The position numbers and the translations under genes were made by a program. From Cyprinus carpio (Eukaryota; Chordata; Actinopteri; Cypriniformes; Cyprinidae): a DNA stretch of 64,000 nucleotides. The notes under the pieces were generated by a model. It saw nothing but the letters and a program-made list of their open reading frames with translations, was not told where the DNA came from and ran no database searches. Positions 1-12,800 of the stretch are shown here, piece by piece (the stretch's first letter is position 1; each line of letters opens with the position of its first letter). The stretch is taken from positions 19,323,684-19,387,683 of the forward strand of contig NC_056602.1 in assembly GCF_018340385.1 (NCBI RefSeq), read 5' to 3'.

Positions 1-621
1 GAAAGCGCATCTCACAGCGCGCAAGTACTTTTTCGCGTCACATGAACGGAGAATTACACACAAAATGATGTTGAAATTGTCTGGTTTGATGAGTATTTAC
101 GTAAACACAGTTGATTACGTCTTAAGTGAACTTAAACAGTAGGGAGAACGCGTATTAGGACATTGCATCCATGCATTCAGTTTTAAAGGGACAGCAGCCT
201 AATTTAGTTGCTATTGTCAGAGTCTTTGATGTTAATCAAGCAACAAAAGAAACAGCAAATCAGTCACAGCTCTTGACTGAAAAACATAGTAGCCTTAAAG
301 ATTAAACTAAATTTATTTATGGAAATAAATGTCTGCTTTAGTCAGGACTATGACTAAAACTAAATAAAAATTTGCTGTCAAAATTAACACTGCTTAAATA
401 ATGCTGTAAAACCTGTTGTTAATGGTTTGTTTATGACACCTAATTAACTGATGTTAAAAATCTTGCTTTAAAATTTTACCAAAAAAAAGAAAGAAAGTCT
501 TTTCAACCCTGAATCCTTCAGGAAGCAATGACAAACTATTTCACCTCTCATCACTTTACAATCAATTATAAATACGGACATTTCCATTTATAACCCATTA
601 GGAACATGGCTCATCTCTTAC
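1..621 (-). other. part of the brinp3 intron 7 (continues off window)
   Basis: AT-rich sequence without recognised coding exon, RNA gene or repeat of note. The large final brinp3 exon expected next on the minus strand is not present here. Confidence 0.7.
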
Positions 622-844
622 CTCTCTCTGGGCACAGATATTTTGGGCTGAGTCCGACACCTTTTACAGAGTTTGAAGAGTTTGCCGACAATCCGATGTG
701 CTTTGCTGAGCAGCTGTTGAGTGCTAGTCTCCAGCAGTTGAAAGCGTTGCTGAACGCCAGGGTCCATCTTCCAAAAGTACTGCACAGCAGATGTGTTCAG
801 AGCATAGAACGTTGGTAATCTCCTCACAAAATTTTGGAAGTCCT
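622..844 (-). CDS. brinp3: brinp3 exon 7: helical region before the last exon
   Basis: The acceptor cattctag ends at 845 and the donor is gagag|gtaaga at 622/621. 223 nt encode EDFQNFVRRLPTFYALNTS (with an NTS sequon), a YFWKMD motif, a QLLETSTQQLLSKAHRIVGK helix and KLFKLCKRC followed by PRER. The exon ends in phase 2, so the last coding exon off the left edge must begin with one base completing the codon. In relatives that exon carries roughly the C-terminal half of the protein. Confidence 0.94.
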
Positions 845-3800
845 CTAGAATGGCAGACAAGTGTTGAGAATAAATTACTGGAATGACTTTGCCTCATGTC
901 GGGGAAAAAGAAATCAGTCATGTTTGATAAAAATGAGTCAACAGTGAAACTGGGGGTGGAAGGGGAGCAGGTGGAACGTTATTTTCATTCCTTTGATGAA
1001 AATTGAAAATTGTCCTGTGTGATTGAACACTGATAGGCGAGGACAGCAGGGTATTTTAAATAAATTGCTAAGAAACGCTAAGCCTTTTCTAAGAAGGACT
1101 GGCTGATTTTGAAGGAGCACGTGCGGTTCCACTTCAACAACAACAAAAACATTAAGTTCTGACAGTATAGCAAGTTGTTAAAGCAAAGCAGAATCATCTC
1201 GGCCACACAAATGTCTTCATTTTCATTCGTGGCAAGAAAAATCGATAGCCGTGTTATGATGCTCAACGCCCCAATCAATGCTACCTAACATCTAACAAGA
1301 AATGATCTCAGTGGCTATAATTAACAGCACAGATCCTCATCATAGCCTGACAATTCCAGTCTGTGCAGAATTGGATTTTTCATGCAATCAAACATTAGGT
1401 AATTGAAAATATTACAAGTTCCATTTTTAGGTATCCATTGATCGGTACAAGTCGCCAAGTTTTGTTCTGATGAGGAATTTCATTACAAAACAAAAACTCT
1501 GTGATGCCCCGACCGAATAGAGAAGCGGACTGCTAGATGATCTCACTCCAGCAGATGATTGTTGTTTATTTATTTGGTTTACAGTCATTAGGCAGTGGTT
1601 TTTCATTCCCTGCTGTTGCTGCAGGAGGTAGAGCTCCAACATGGCTGTGATGCACACAAAAACCTGCTCTATGCTGGCTCAGTGCCTAGCTTAGGGACGT
1701 GTAAGCCTGCCAAGTCCAAAACGCTGCTTTACCACAATGACAATGACACTAGATCCCAGGAAGGACTAAGTTCCCACTACTTCCTTGTCAGCCATCAAAT
1801 GTTACAAGGTGACAACAATCACTGTGTAATGTCACCCCACTATGTGTCAGGGATATTCACAGATATGAGTGGCACGATGGAATTAACCTGATGCTGGCAT
1901 GCCTCGGGCCTTATGACTTACCCCCAAAAAAATATCCTAACCATAAAATCTCATGCAAGACAATTATGCTACGTTTTTCACCCCTAAATGATTCTCATTC
2001 GCCTATCCACATATGATTGTATCCATAAAAAGAACATTTTTAGTTGCTCTTTTCCATGCAGTTCTTCTCCACAGGGACTAAGACATTTAACTAAAAAAGG
2101 AATAAAAGAATCATAAAAATGTTCCATATGACTCTGTGTTGTTAAGTTATAAAAGACTGAAATGTAAGTAATTATTCACTGAGTTAGTGAGAACTGCCAA
2201 AAAACCATAACAGTCATGAATCAAAAAATCATTCAGACTGGTTTTTAAATCAATTCATTCTAAGTTCTGAGTCAAATAAATAATATGCTCATATACTCTA
2301 CTGTACTTCTCCCATGAGCATGACAGAACATACATTTATGGCATGCTTGTGTCCTTGCTTGTGAAGATTGGAAGGTTTAGTCTCTGTACTATTTCAAATT
2401 ACATGGGACAGAGAAGACAGTACATGCGATTCTTTAAAATAATTGTTTCTCTTTTGTGTTTTACAGAAGAAATTAAGTAAACTAAGAAATGTTTTAATTG
2501 ATTTTAATTATTCGCCATGTTCCTTCAAAAAGTTACTAATACATTTTAAAAATGTAATATTGCAGAATCTTACCAGACTCTTCAAACTCTTGGTTGGCTT
2601 GCATCCATGATTCTCTGATGAGTTTCAGACTGTCCTGCATAGCCGTCAGGTCTTCACTTGGACAGTTGCACTGGGGATAATCAACACTGCATTTGCACCA
2701 GCAGTCATTATCCCGGCACACAAACTCGCCCTCGGAGTGGCAGCCAATATAACTGAGAGCTGCCTCCACAAATCTGCTCCTTAGGTATTCTGGCAGAATG
2801 GCCTGAAGCCCTAGAAGAAGACAAAATTGAATATATAAAAATACATATGTATTAAACAATTAAACCAAGTATACACTACCCTGTAAAAGTTTAAAACATT
2901 TAATTGAAAAAAAAAAAGAAAAAAAAAAGGCATCTATAATATTACAGAAGACTTCTGTTTATAATCATCAAATAACACTAAAAAGTATCACAGTCTTCTC
3001 AGAAATATTAAGCAGAACAACTGTTCTCAACATTGATAATAAGAAGAAATTTTAATGAGCATTAAATAAGCATATTCGAATGATTTCTGAAGGATCATGT
3101 GACATTGAAGAGTGTAATGGCTGCTGAAAATTCTGCTTTGCCATCACAGGATTCAATTACAATATAATAAAATACAAAGCATTAATTATTTTATTGTAAT
3201 CATGTTTTCATAATATTACAGTTTTACTTAGTTACTTAGTTTTACTCAGCCTTGGTAAGCATAAGAGACTTATTTCAAAAAACATTAAAAAATCTAACCA
3301 AACTTAAAGCTACTGAATTGTATAATTAAATTCTAGTTTAACTTAAATTATTTTTAGTATTATAAGTATCTATAAGTGTCTTTCAAAATATCTTTTCATA
3401 AGCTACATTTCCTTGAAACCTTTACAGCCTAAGTGTGCTTTTACAACAAAAGAATATTTCTGTGAACACGCTGCTGCCTCTTTTTAATATCAGCATAGAA
3501 GAATGAAATTAAACAAGTGATAATATCATTGGAAAGTCTGGAATATAGTTAAATAATACATGCGCTACCTTGTAGATAAATCTTGTTTTCAGGACTCTGA
3601 ACCAAAACGGAACTGACAGAATCGAGGTTGTCATAGTTACTGCATCCAAGAGGGCCTGTCCTTGTTTCGGTCACCTTAAGGGAAGACAAGAGAAAAAACA
3701 TGAAAATACTCTGTGCAAAACAGAGACAGAAATGACACTGAGGCCATTAAATATGCAAAGCAGGCAGATGACTGTCCTGTGAAATCAAAGTAACAGATTT

Positions 3801-6800
3801 CTCCAGCGCTTCTACAAGCTCAAAAAAGGCATGTTGTTTTAGACACAACTATACAGAATTGCTATGTAATAACTATATAATGACTATGTAGTAAAGGAGG
3901 TCAAACGTCTGTCCAGAACACTATAACTTCTGCACTGTTACACCAAGGACATGAATGTTATTGAGAAAGCTACGGTATTATTTGGACCAAATTCACTAAT
4001 GTATTGATGGGCAATATTTCACAGTGAATGTAATGCACTTTCAGTGTGCGTAAATAGTGAAGGATAATGGACCTGTGGCTGAATGCGACTTGAATTATAC
4101 ATTCTATTTAGTACATATCAACATAGATATTTCAAGTCCAACATAGCTGCCATTGTGGAACTACTGTATGTGTTATATTGAAAGGCACAGTATGTATGGA
4201 AAAAAAATGCAACTGAAGAAATGGTTGTAAGTCAAATGAATTTATGTTCCAGAGCAGACAAACATGTATATATAAGAGCAGAATATACATATCACTGACA
4301 CCTCACTGACAAAGCTATCGACACAGTATATTTGTTCCCATCCAAGATTTGTGTTAAAATGGTGCACAATTGCAGCTCAATCATTCCTGACAAAAGCTTC
4401 AGTTTTTTCCCTGACAAAAGTCACTGTATATCAAGGCTCGGCTGACACATGGGAAGAAAACTCACTGCCTGTGGGCAAATATATCTCCCTACCTGTCACT
4501 TACAAATTGTTCTCTGTTCTACATTGTCTTCTTTAATATTTCCCCCGGTGAGTGAATAAAAGTCTCCATGTCGTGTTTGTAGATTAATGGTGACCTGAGA
4601 TTTCTGTCAGGCGAAACTAACTTTTCTTCTTTTGTGTTGGAAGAAAAGTTGCCTTTGTTCGACATCTACTCTAGGGTCACTGGATAAACGGTGAAGCGGA
4701 TAAAATGAGACACAGTTAACACTATAGTGAACCCTCCAAGCTGAACACAGTTGTTGATATGCAAGTGAACCAGTGAAAATGACTGAGGACCTGGAAAAGC
4801 CAAGGAAGCATTCTAATGTATTACACAAGCAGCAAATCCCAATTATCGAGAGCTGCTTTATTTAATTTCCATTCAGCGTGTTGGAATAACTTTCAAGCCA
4901 GTGAGAGTGGTGAGAGCCGAATCAGGAGGAAAAGCACAAGTTCAGCAAGCCTACCGCTGGCATTTCCATTCCTCTTATTGACGCGTCCACGCAATTAATT
5001 AAAATCCAAGGAGCCTCTACAGGGATCAGCAGATTAATTTCTAACAAAGACAGATGTCCGACTTAAAGGGAAAATTGACCAATTGCAAGTATAAAGATGG
5101 GTTTTTCTATGCATAGCAATGAGCCGGCCCACAACAAGGGCCCGATGGAGCGGAGCATGTGCAGAACTTGGGCTTTCTATAATGAAATGGAGAAAAATGG
5201 AGAACTGTTGCTGCAGCTAGTGAATCTGAATTGGAAATTTGGAATTTACCTGAGTGTGCACTATGTGCCATCCATTATAGATCCTCAGTACAAACCATGT
5301 GGTCTGAAAATTGTGTATTTTTTCAAATTATCTGCAGTGTTTTATTTGTGCTGACTACATCAGAACGTCTAGCAGTGGGCTTTAATGAGATGAGTAACTG
5401 GCATAAGGGTCACTTTCAGTGTGGCTGCGACTGAAGGGATTTATTCAAGGAGATGGGTCAGTTGTGACTTGTAACATTCACTCTCAATCACTCTGAAGTT
5501 CATAAGACTGTTTCCTCTTTCTCTACCCACGCGTCATTCTATACATAGTTGTGTCACTGTGTCACTCTTTTGTCTCTTACTGCCATGCTAAGAGACTTAA
5601 ACACTGCACTGTAAATAGAATAGATAATAATCACAACGCATATGCATCACTTCTAAAGCTCACTTGAAAAAATAAATATATTTGCATACCCTGGTGTTCC
5701 AAAGAAAAAAAGTGACAATAAGATGGTAAAAATCCTTTAAAAGTGACTAAAATGATTTGCCAAATAAATATTAGCCATCCATTGCATTTCTCAAACAGTA
5801 AATGAGGAAAAACAGACAGTTCTGTAATTCCCACCTGTGATTAATCCAACAAAGACTGCGGAAAATATCACTGAGTGGGCCTGCGTAGCCACATATTTGA
5901 ATAATAATGGATTTTAAGATGCTGATCCCAGCTTTTTTGATACGCTAGAAATGTCATTTATGTTTCATAAGCACTGGTGCTTATTATACAAATGCTTTAT
6001 ACAAAGTTCCGGCTAGAATGGGGTCTGTATTTAATCAGAGAGAATTAGTCAATAGCCGTTTTCCTACTTGCATCAGGCATGTTTTTACACTGCATTGAAA
6101 CAATCTTTGAGATATTCGAGCAGCTGTTTTCATAAAAAGGCCCTTTCCGGTGGGTTAGCGCACCCTTCGTTTCAGTGGGCGCAATGGGGGAAGATTATCA
6201 TTGGAGGAAAGTGTGCATTAGAATGGAATCTCTACAGAAAATAGGACTTTATTGAAAGCAGCAGGGAATCCTCGGCGAGGCTAGTAGTGGTTAATGCTCT
6301 CAGCTTCAGCTTGTGAAATCTTAGAATGAAACACAAAGGCATGCTCTCTACAAGAGAGCTTCATCTGCGTGCATTAGCTGGAAATTCTTTTTGATTTTTC
6401 AAGCGTTCTTTCCTCGCAGCCGGATTCGGAAGTTCTCGCTTTGGTTTATGGCAGTTAAGAGGGAGAGACTGGGGGAGGTGTAGAGGTGCTGGCAGAGTTT
6501 TCATGCCTCCCAGCTTGTGCTCGAGATGCTTGACTGATGACCCAGGCAAACGTCAAAGCACTACCAGTGGCAAAATGCCCAACTCTTTCTCCGAATCATA
6601 ATCTTTCCTAAAGTTTTCTACAGTTCATATACTTTATACACTGAGTTGGTGAGGGAATTCATATCATGCAAAATGTATTCCATTGCTTAACAGAAAAATG
6701 TGGAACGAGTATGCATTGCATAGAAGAATGCACAATAAAAAATTAAAAAAAGAAAAATTATTGTATTATTGAGTAGTAAAATAATGTGTAGTATTATTTA

Positions 6801-9800
6801 ATGCATTTGCGTTATTTAAAGAGAGAGTGCACCATGTCATTAATATTATTTTAAGATTCCCTTTCTACGTCACAGGGGAGGGAAATCTGAGCAGCTTGAT
6901 TTTTTTGTTTGTTTTTTTTTTTTTTTTTTCCACAAGCTTGCAGCAAAAGGCTTAACAAAAAATGTACTGGGTTGTTCTTTTTCACGTTTTGGTAGATGCA
7001 CCAGGGATCTGATTATATTATCATGATATGTCACCTTTAACACAACTATATTATTATCCCAGTATGTTAAATAAACCAAATATGTACAGTGAAAAACTCA
7101 CTTTTTATTTCAAATCAGTCTAGAGTAGCATTTGGTTGCAGTTTAGTCTTACTTAATTAACCCGACAAACATCTCTGGAAATTTTACAGAAAAAAATATA
7201 GAATAAAATAAAAATACAGTGGGTGACGATGAAATGTATTGCTCAGGGAGCTCAGTAGGACATAATTTATTTCTAATAAGAGCGACAAACAAGTCACAGA
7301 ATTTAATTCAGAATAGAATACTGATGCAGATGAGTAGTATATAAAAGGAGTGTGTGTCTGTGCAGGGAGTGTCTCTGTGACATCTGCAATGGGGGGGGGG
7401 GGGGTGAATTAATCAATACTGGATTGTTCAAATGAATTGATTAATCAGAAAATTGATATTTTTACTGATCTCCATTCATTAGAAAATCAAAGTTCTAATG
7501 AGTCCTTGACCCAATGCCTAGTGTTCATCCAAGCCTATAAATTCTGGCCACTTAGCATGATTACTTGCAAGTATATCACCAGAAGACATGTCAGGCGACA
7601 TCATGCAGTCAGACATTAAAATGCACAGACCTGAATACTCCAAACCACCCTTAAGTATCTAAACATGCACTGATTGTTATAAACCTTCACTAACACTCCT
7701 CCTTCCTGTAAATCAAAATGAAATGCTGTGATGGATGTCAACTGGCACTCACCGCATTTCCTGTCCACCGTCATCTCTGACTGTGGAGGTTAAAGATTCA
7801 TTTATTATTGGCGATGCAGAAAATCCTCCTCATAAGTCTCTTATTCATTAGAGCCTGACACATTGCTTATATTCAAAATGGCTGACGAATGGGCTGGGCT
7901 CTCAAAGAAATTATTGAAATGGAACAGATAATTTGTCACACTGATGCATAATACCACTAGCACCTTCACATTTATTTATTTATTTGCTATATTCCCTCTA
8001 TACCCTCCCCCAAGAAAACAGCTCTTCCATTTGAGCAGACCACTCTCGCTCAAACGTTGTATGTTTGCCACAGAAAGAATCACCAGTTTGGTGTAGAGAG
8101 CCTTTGTATTCACATCCGTCTTCATCCACATGAGGTAAAAATCCATGGGCTGAATTAAAGACTGCTGATCCTGAGAATATTTCACATCAATCACCTGAAA
8201 TGTTAGGCAAATAAAGGGATCTAATAAAGGGATCCTCCATCTGCTCACTTCCATCAAGATAGCTTATAAGCTCTTAAGCAAAGACACTTGCTGTCAGGAG
8301 GCAATGTGTCTTGCTCCCAGTAAATACAAATCATCTACAATGAAGTAGGGTTGGGAACAGAGTTGCATTCTTTTTAATACCGGAACCGACTGATGCCGTC
8401 TGTTCTTCCACCGATGCTGATTGAATACCATACTAACAGTGTTTACCGCACTACTAATAGCACTATCACAAGACGGCTAGTCTTGTTACAGAAGGACTCA
8501 TTCTCATAAATTATGATACATACAGTGCAACCAGTGCAGTCCGATTCTTGAATGAATGACTCTTATGAACCGGTTCTTTTTAGTAAATCAAACACAAACA
8601 CAGCTTATGACTAACAGTGAAACTAAGTGGTTCTTTATATGACATCATGTAGTTGTCAGTGGTGTTTTATAAATAATAATGCATATCTAACCACATTTTT
8701 ATTATTGTTTTTATTATATTGCCAATTATTGGATTGCATTCATGCTAGCACTAAAAAGAAAGAAATCCCACCACTAAATTTATCGAAATCAGTATTTCGT
8801 TATTGACTTACACTACCGTTCAAAAGTTTGGGGTCAGTACTTTTTTTTAATTAATACTTTTTTTTTCCTTCAGAAATGAAACATTAAATTGCTCAATATT
8901 GACAGTTAATACATTAATAATGTTACAAAACATTTCTATTAGAAATAATTCTTACAAATTGTTTTTTAAATTTTCTGTTATATTCATCAAATAAAAAGTT
9001 TATACCAAAATATAACGCAGCAAAAATGCTTTCAACATTAAAAATAAGAACAAATGTTTCTTGAGCACCAAATCAGCATATTATAATTATTTCAGAAGGA
9101 TCATGTGACACATAAAACTGGCGTAATGGCAGCTTTGCCATTACATCACAGGAATAAATTACAGTGATGTAATAGCATAACAGGAATACATTTTAAAATA
9201 TATTTAAAAAGACTAGTTTTAAATTTTAATTTTACATTGTAATATTTCACACTATTACTGACTGTTTTTTACTGATCAAATTAATGCAGCCTTGGTGAGA
9301 ACTGGAGAAAAACACACACTAAATGTTTTAGAAATACTCTGTTTTTAGAAATACTTTAGAAATACCCCCCCCCCCCACCCAAAAAAAAAAAAAAAATCAC
9401 TTGTTTAAAAGCATCAAAAGAATATTTAAGGAACTGGAATCATTAAGAGGATTCTGTCAACAAAGATTAGTACATATAACATATCGATCCTGTTTTTCAA
9501 ACCACCGTGCTAACTTTAACTTTCCAACATGTATTTAGGAGTGCATAGAATGCATTGTGCTGAAGGCATTTCACTCATTTAGTGCAGAGTATGTGGATTG
9601 CTGTTTCAAGCACAATCACTGACCTGTCACATATTACTTGCTATGGGTAACTTGTTTCGGATTAACTGATATATGATGTGTCAAAGAGCTTAAACCTGAA
9701 TATGTGTTGCCTTTCAAACACAATTTAACTTAATCAAGTCTGTGCGCACACACATCATTTTGTTCAAACCTGTGATTCATTAATACCTCATAATTTCTAC

Positions 9801-12800
9801 AACCAAGAACAAAAATAAGGAAAAACTGCTGTGCTTCACTAACATTTAACCCACTTCTTTTGATCTCCGAATGATGCAGCTGCAAAACAATAGAAACAAC
9901 TGTGCTCAAGTCAGACTCCTTTCCAAAAATAGACACTCAAACAGGGGGTCAGGTCCCCAGGTCTGTGCGCATCTAGGCCACAGGGTTACCTTGATGGCAG
10001 TGGAAGCAATCTGGAGGTGGTGCAGTTTGCGCAAAGTGCTCTCTCTGTCTATAAAGTAGGAGGCAGCCAGCTGGTGCAGGGCTTCCAGAGTTACAGCCGT
10101 GCCATTTGAGTCAGTCAGGTCCGCTGTTCGGCTTAGCCTCCTCTTGTCCACAAATATAGTCAACGCCTCCTCACCTGCAATAGGGCAAAGCAACATAAAA
10201 GAGTGAGGAACACTGGGGAAAATGGCTTCATAAAGTAAAAAAAAAAAAAAAAAGTTTATGTTAGGAAAAGTGAAGCAAGGGAATTTTCTATACAGTGAAG
10301 GTGTAAGATGAAGGGAATAGAAAATGGACAATTTATCAAATAAAAGATAGCACTTATAAATAATGAGAAAGTAAACTGTCATTAAAATCCTATTAAAACT
10401 TTACATAATGCTGTACAGATACATAGTTCATGAATATGAGTATATATGAAAATGTATCAATTAAAGATAAAGTTTTCAATGAAATCTTACTAATAGGGCT
10501 GTCAAACGAATTAAGTATTTAATCACAAATAACACTGTGAATTATTGAGTTCAGCAAGTTGTGTGGATGCTGCACATAGAAGAAAATATTGATATATAGA
10601 TATAGATATATATATATAAAGACACCAGAACGTACTGTAGATTTATGCGACAGATGTCTTTGTAATTAATGTTTGTGCAAATGACCATGTGTTACAACTT
10701 TGGCATTTATGTGTTCGCATTTGCAGATATTGGTTTGGCTAAAATGTTTTTGAATAGTGGCGGTTTTGAAGAATGGATGTGTGGTTAAAGTAGGAAGTAG
10801 AATAAAATAAAAAAGGCAGATAAAAGTGTCTGCCAAAATGCATAAATGTAAATGAACAGTCAGCTTTGTTCAAGTACCTCCGAGTGTAGCTGAAAGCAGA
10901 AAGTGTGTGCCATATTTCCTGATAATGTTCTCGGTAATGGCACCGAGGGTGGGTCTGCGGCCCAACTGTCTGATGGTCTGCATGAACTCTGGATCGAGGG
11001 GTAGAGCCACGCCATTGTCCTCTCTCTCCAGAGCCAGGCTGTTCACCTTCCAGCGCCCAAACTCTCTGCAAGGTCACGCAAAAACACACACACACATATA
11101 CCCTATTTGGAAATGTCCTTCATTTGAACCACAATAGACACAGGAGGGAGAAATCCTAAACATCACTTTTTCAACAGCTGGGAGAGTTTGTTTTAATATC
11201 TGGTTCAGTGTAAGCCACAGTACAGTTTAAGCTTTTTTTAAAATTGCCATCCTGTATATTCCCCGAACTAAAAAAAAATGTTTAAAGAGAGGTCTTCACG
11301 CAGCTTGAGTACAACGCATATTCAGTTAAGACCTGCTGAGGAGAAAATGCGATGACTGCATGACCCCTGTGCCTGCTATTCAAATCATATTATGCATTCT
11401 CTTTATTTTTTTCCAACTTCAGCTTAAGGAATTGCTCTGGACTGCTTTAAAAGCTGTTGTCCTCTACGTAATGGTGCAATTTGTTTTGTTTTTTTCCTGT
11501 GACTTTTGCACTGAAGATGGGCTGACTGGGACTAATCTGTAACAATGGCAAGCTTCTTTCTTTCACGGATAAAAGGCAAGAAGAGTCTGTTCGACGAGAA
11601 CAGCTAGAATTTTGTTTGAGCAAATCAGCTGCCTCTGTCCTTTTTCTGTCTTTCATTTACAGCAAAAGCTGCTCAGCACAATACAGTGAAATGTTCCTTA
11701 TATAACTTTTAGTGCTGCAACTTTATTTAATACTTCAGAATATAGAAAAAACATTAAAAGAATGATCATCACTATATTGAGTTGCTTCCACTATGTTACT
11801 ATTAATTTGGTATAAAATACTAGCTAAGAAATGCAGAATGCAAAACACAAAGTGTCAGTGCTGGCCTTCATATTTTAGTATATTACAGGGATAGTTCACC
11901 CCAACATTTTTTTTTTTCATCATTTACTCAATCTCAAGTTGGTTCAAAGTTTCTTTTTTTGCTGAACACAAACAAATATATTTTGAAGAATGTTGGTAAC
12001 CAAACAGTTGACTGTAGCCATTGACTTCCATAATTTTTTTTCTCCATATTATGAAAGTCAATGGCTACCGCCATCTGTTTGGTTATACTGTACATTCTTC
12101 AAAATATCTTCTTCTTTTTTTTTTTTTTTGCTCAACAGAAGACTCAAGTCTGGAACAACTTGAGGAGAATTTTCATTTTGAAATTCTTTTCATCTTTAAT
12201 CTTTTTTTAATATAAAGGTAATACTCTATAATACTATTTAATATACTGCATTTTCCTCTACCTTATTTTACCGTACATGCAATTACTTGCAGTGTACTTA
12301 CCTAAGAAAGTACTGTAATATAAGGTAACTACATGGCTTAAGGTTAGGTTTAGGGGTAGGTTCAGTGTTAGTACCTAGTTATTACCTAATTATGGTAATT
12401 ACTATAATAAGTAAATATTATGTACATGCGAAACAAGACTTTAATATACAATTCTACCCTAACAAGATTACAGAAGGTGGGGAAATCCATTTTAAGAACA
12501 ATATGCATTTAACAATCATTTAAATTTTTATTAATGTAAAATAGTAAATGATTTTATTTAAAATGAATAGCTTCTTGACTCAAACTGAAAAGACTGTATA
12601 TGCAAATCTCTAAACTGAAAATTGATTGGATGAATAAATCTCAGACAAATGTTGTCACAAATGTCAAAATTTTGTAGAGCATACCCTAGGGGTAATTTTG
12701 CCTCATTATACCCTATATCAGGGGTAGGCAATGTCGGTCCTGGAGTGCCAATGTCCGGCAGAGTTTAGCTCCAACCCTAAAAAAAAAACATCAGTTGTCT

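Larger units (their letters stand above)
3675..9989 (-). other. brinp3 intron 4 (6.3 kb)
   Basis: Contains a CNE-like block (about 6050-6560), a poly-G tract (7391-7404), an exon-like open segment (8010-8194), a degraded repeat-like stretch around 8345-8590 with gaaccggttcttttt, and a MITE at 8811-9310. The rest is unique AT-rich sequence. Confidence 0.8.

Noticed and set aside
1595..1891. 98-codon plus-strand frame in brinp3 intron 6
   Set aside because: No family resemblance and no splice or promoter context; judged chance.
9906..10382. 158-codon minus-strand open frame
   Set aside because: It is brinp3 exon 4 read through into both flanking introns; only 9990-10174 is coding.
10739..11095. 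118-codon minus-strand open frame over brinp3 exon 3
   Set aside because: It is in the wrong reading frame relative to the spliced protein; the true frame encodes EFGRWKVNS...YGTHFLL.
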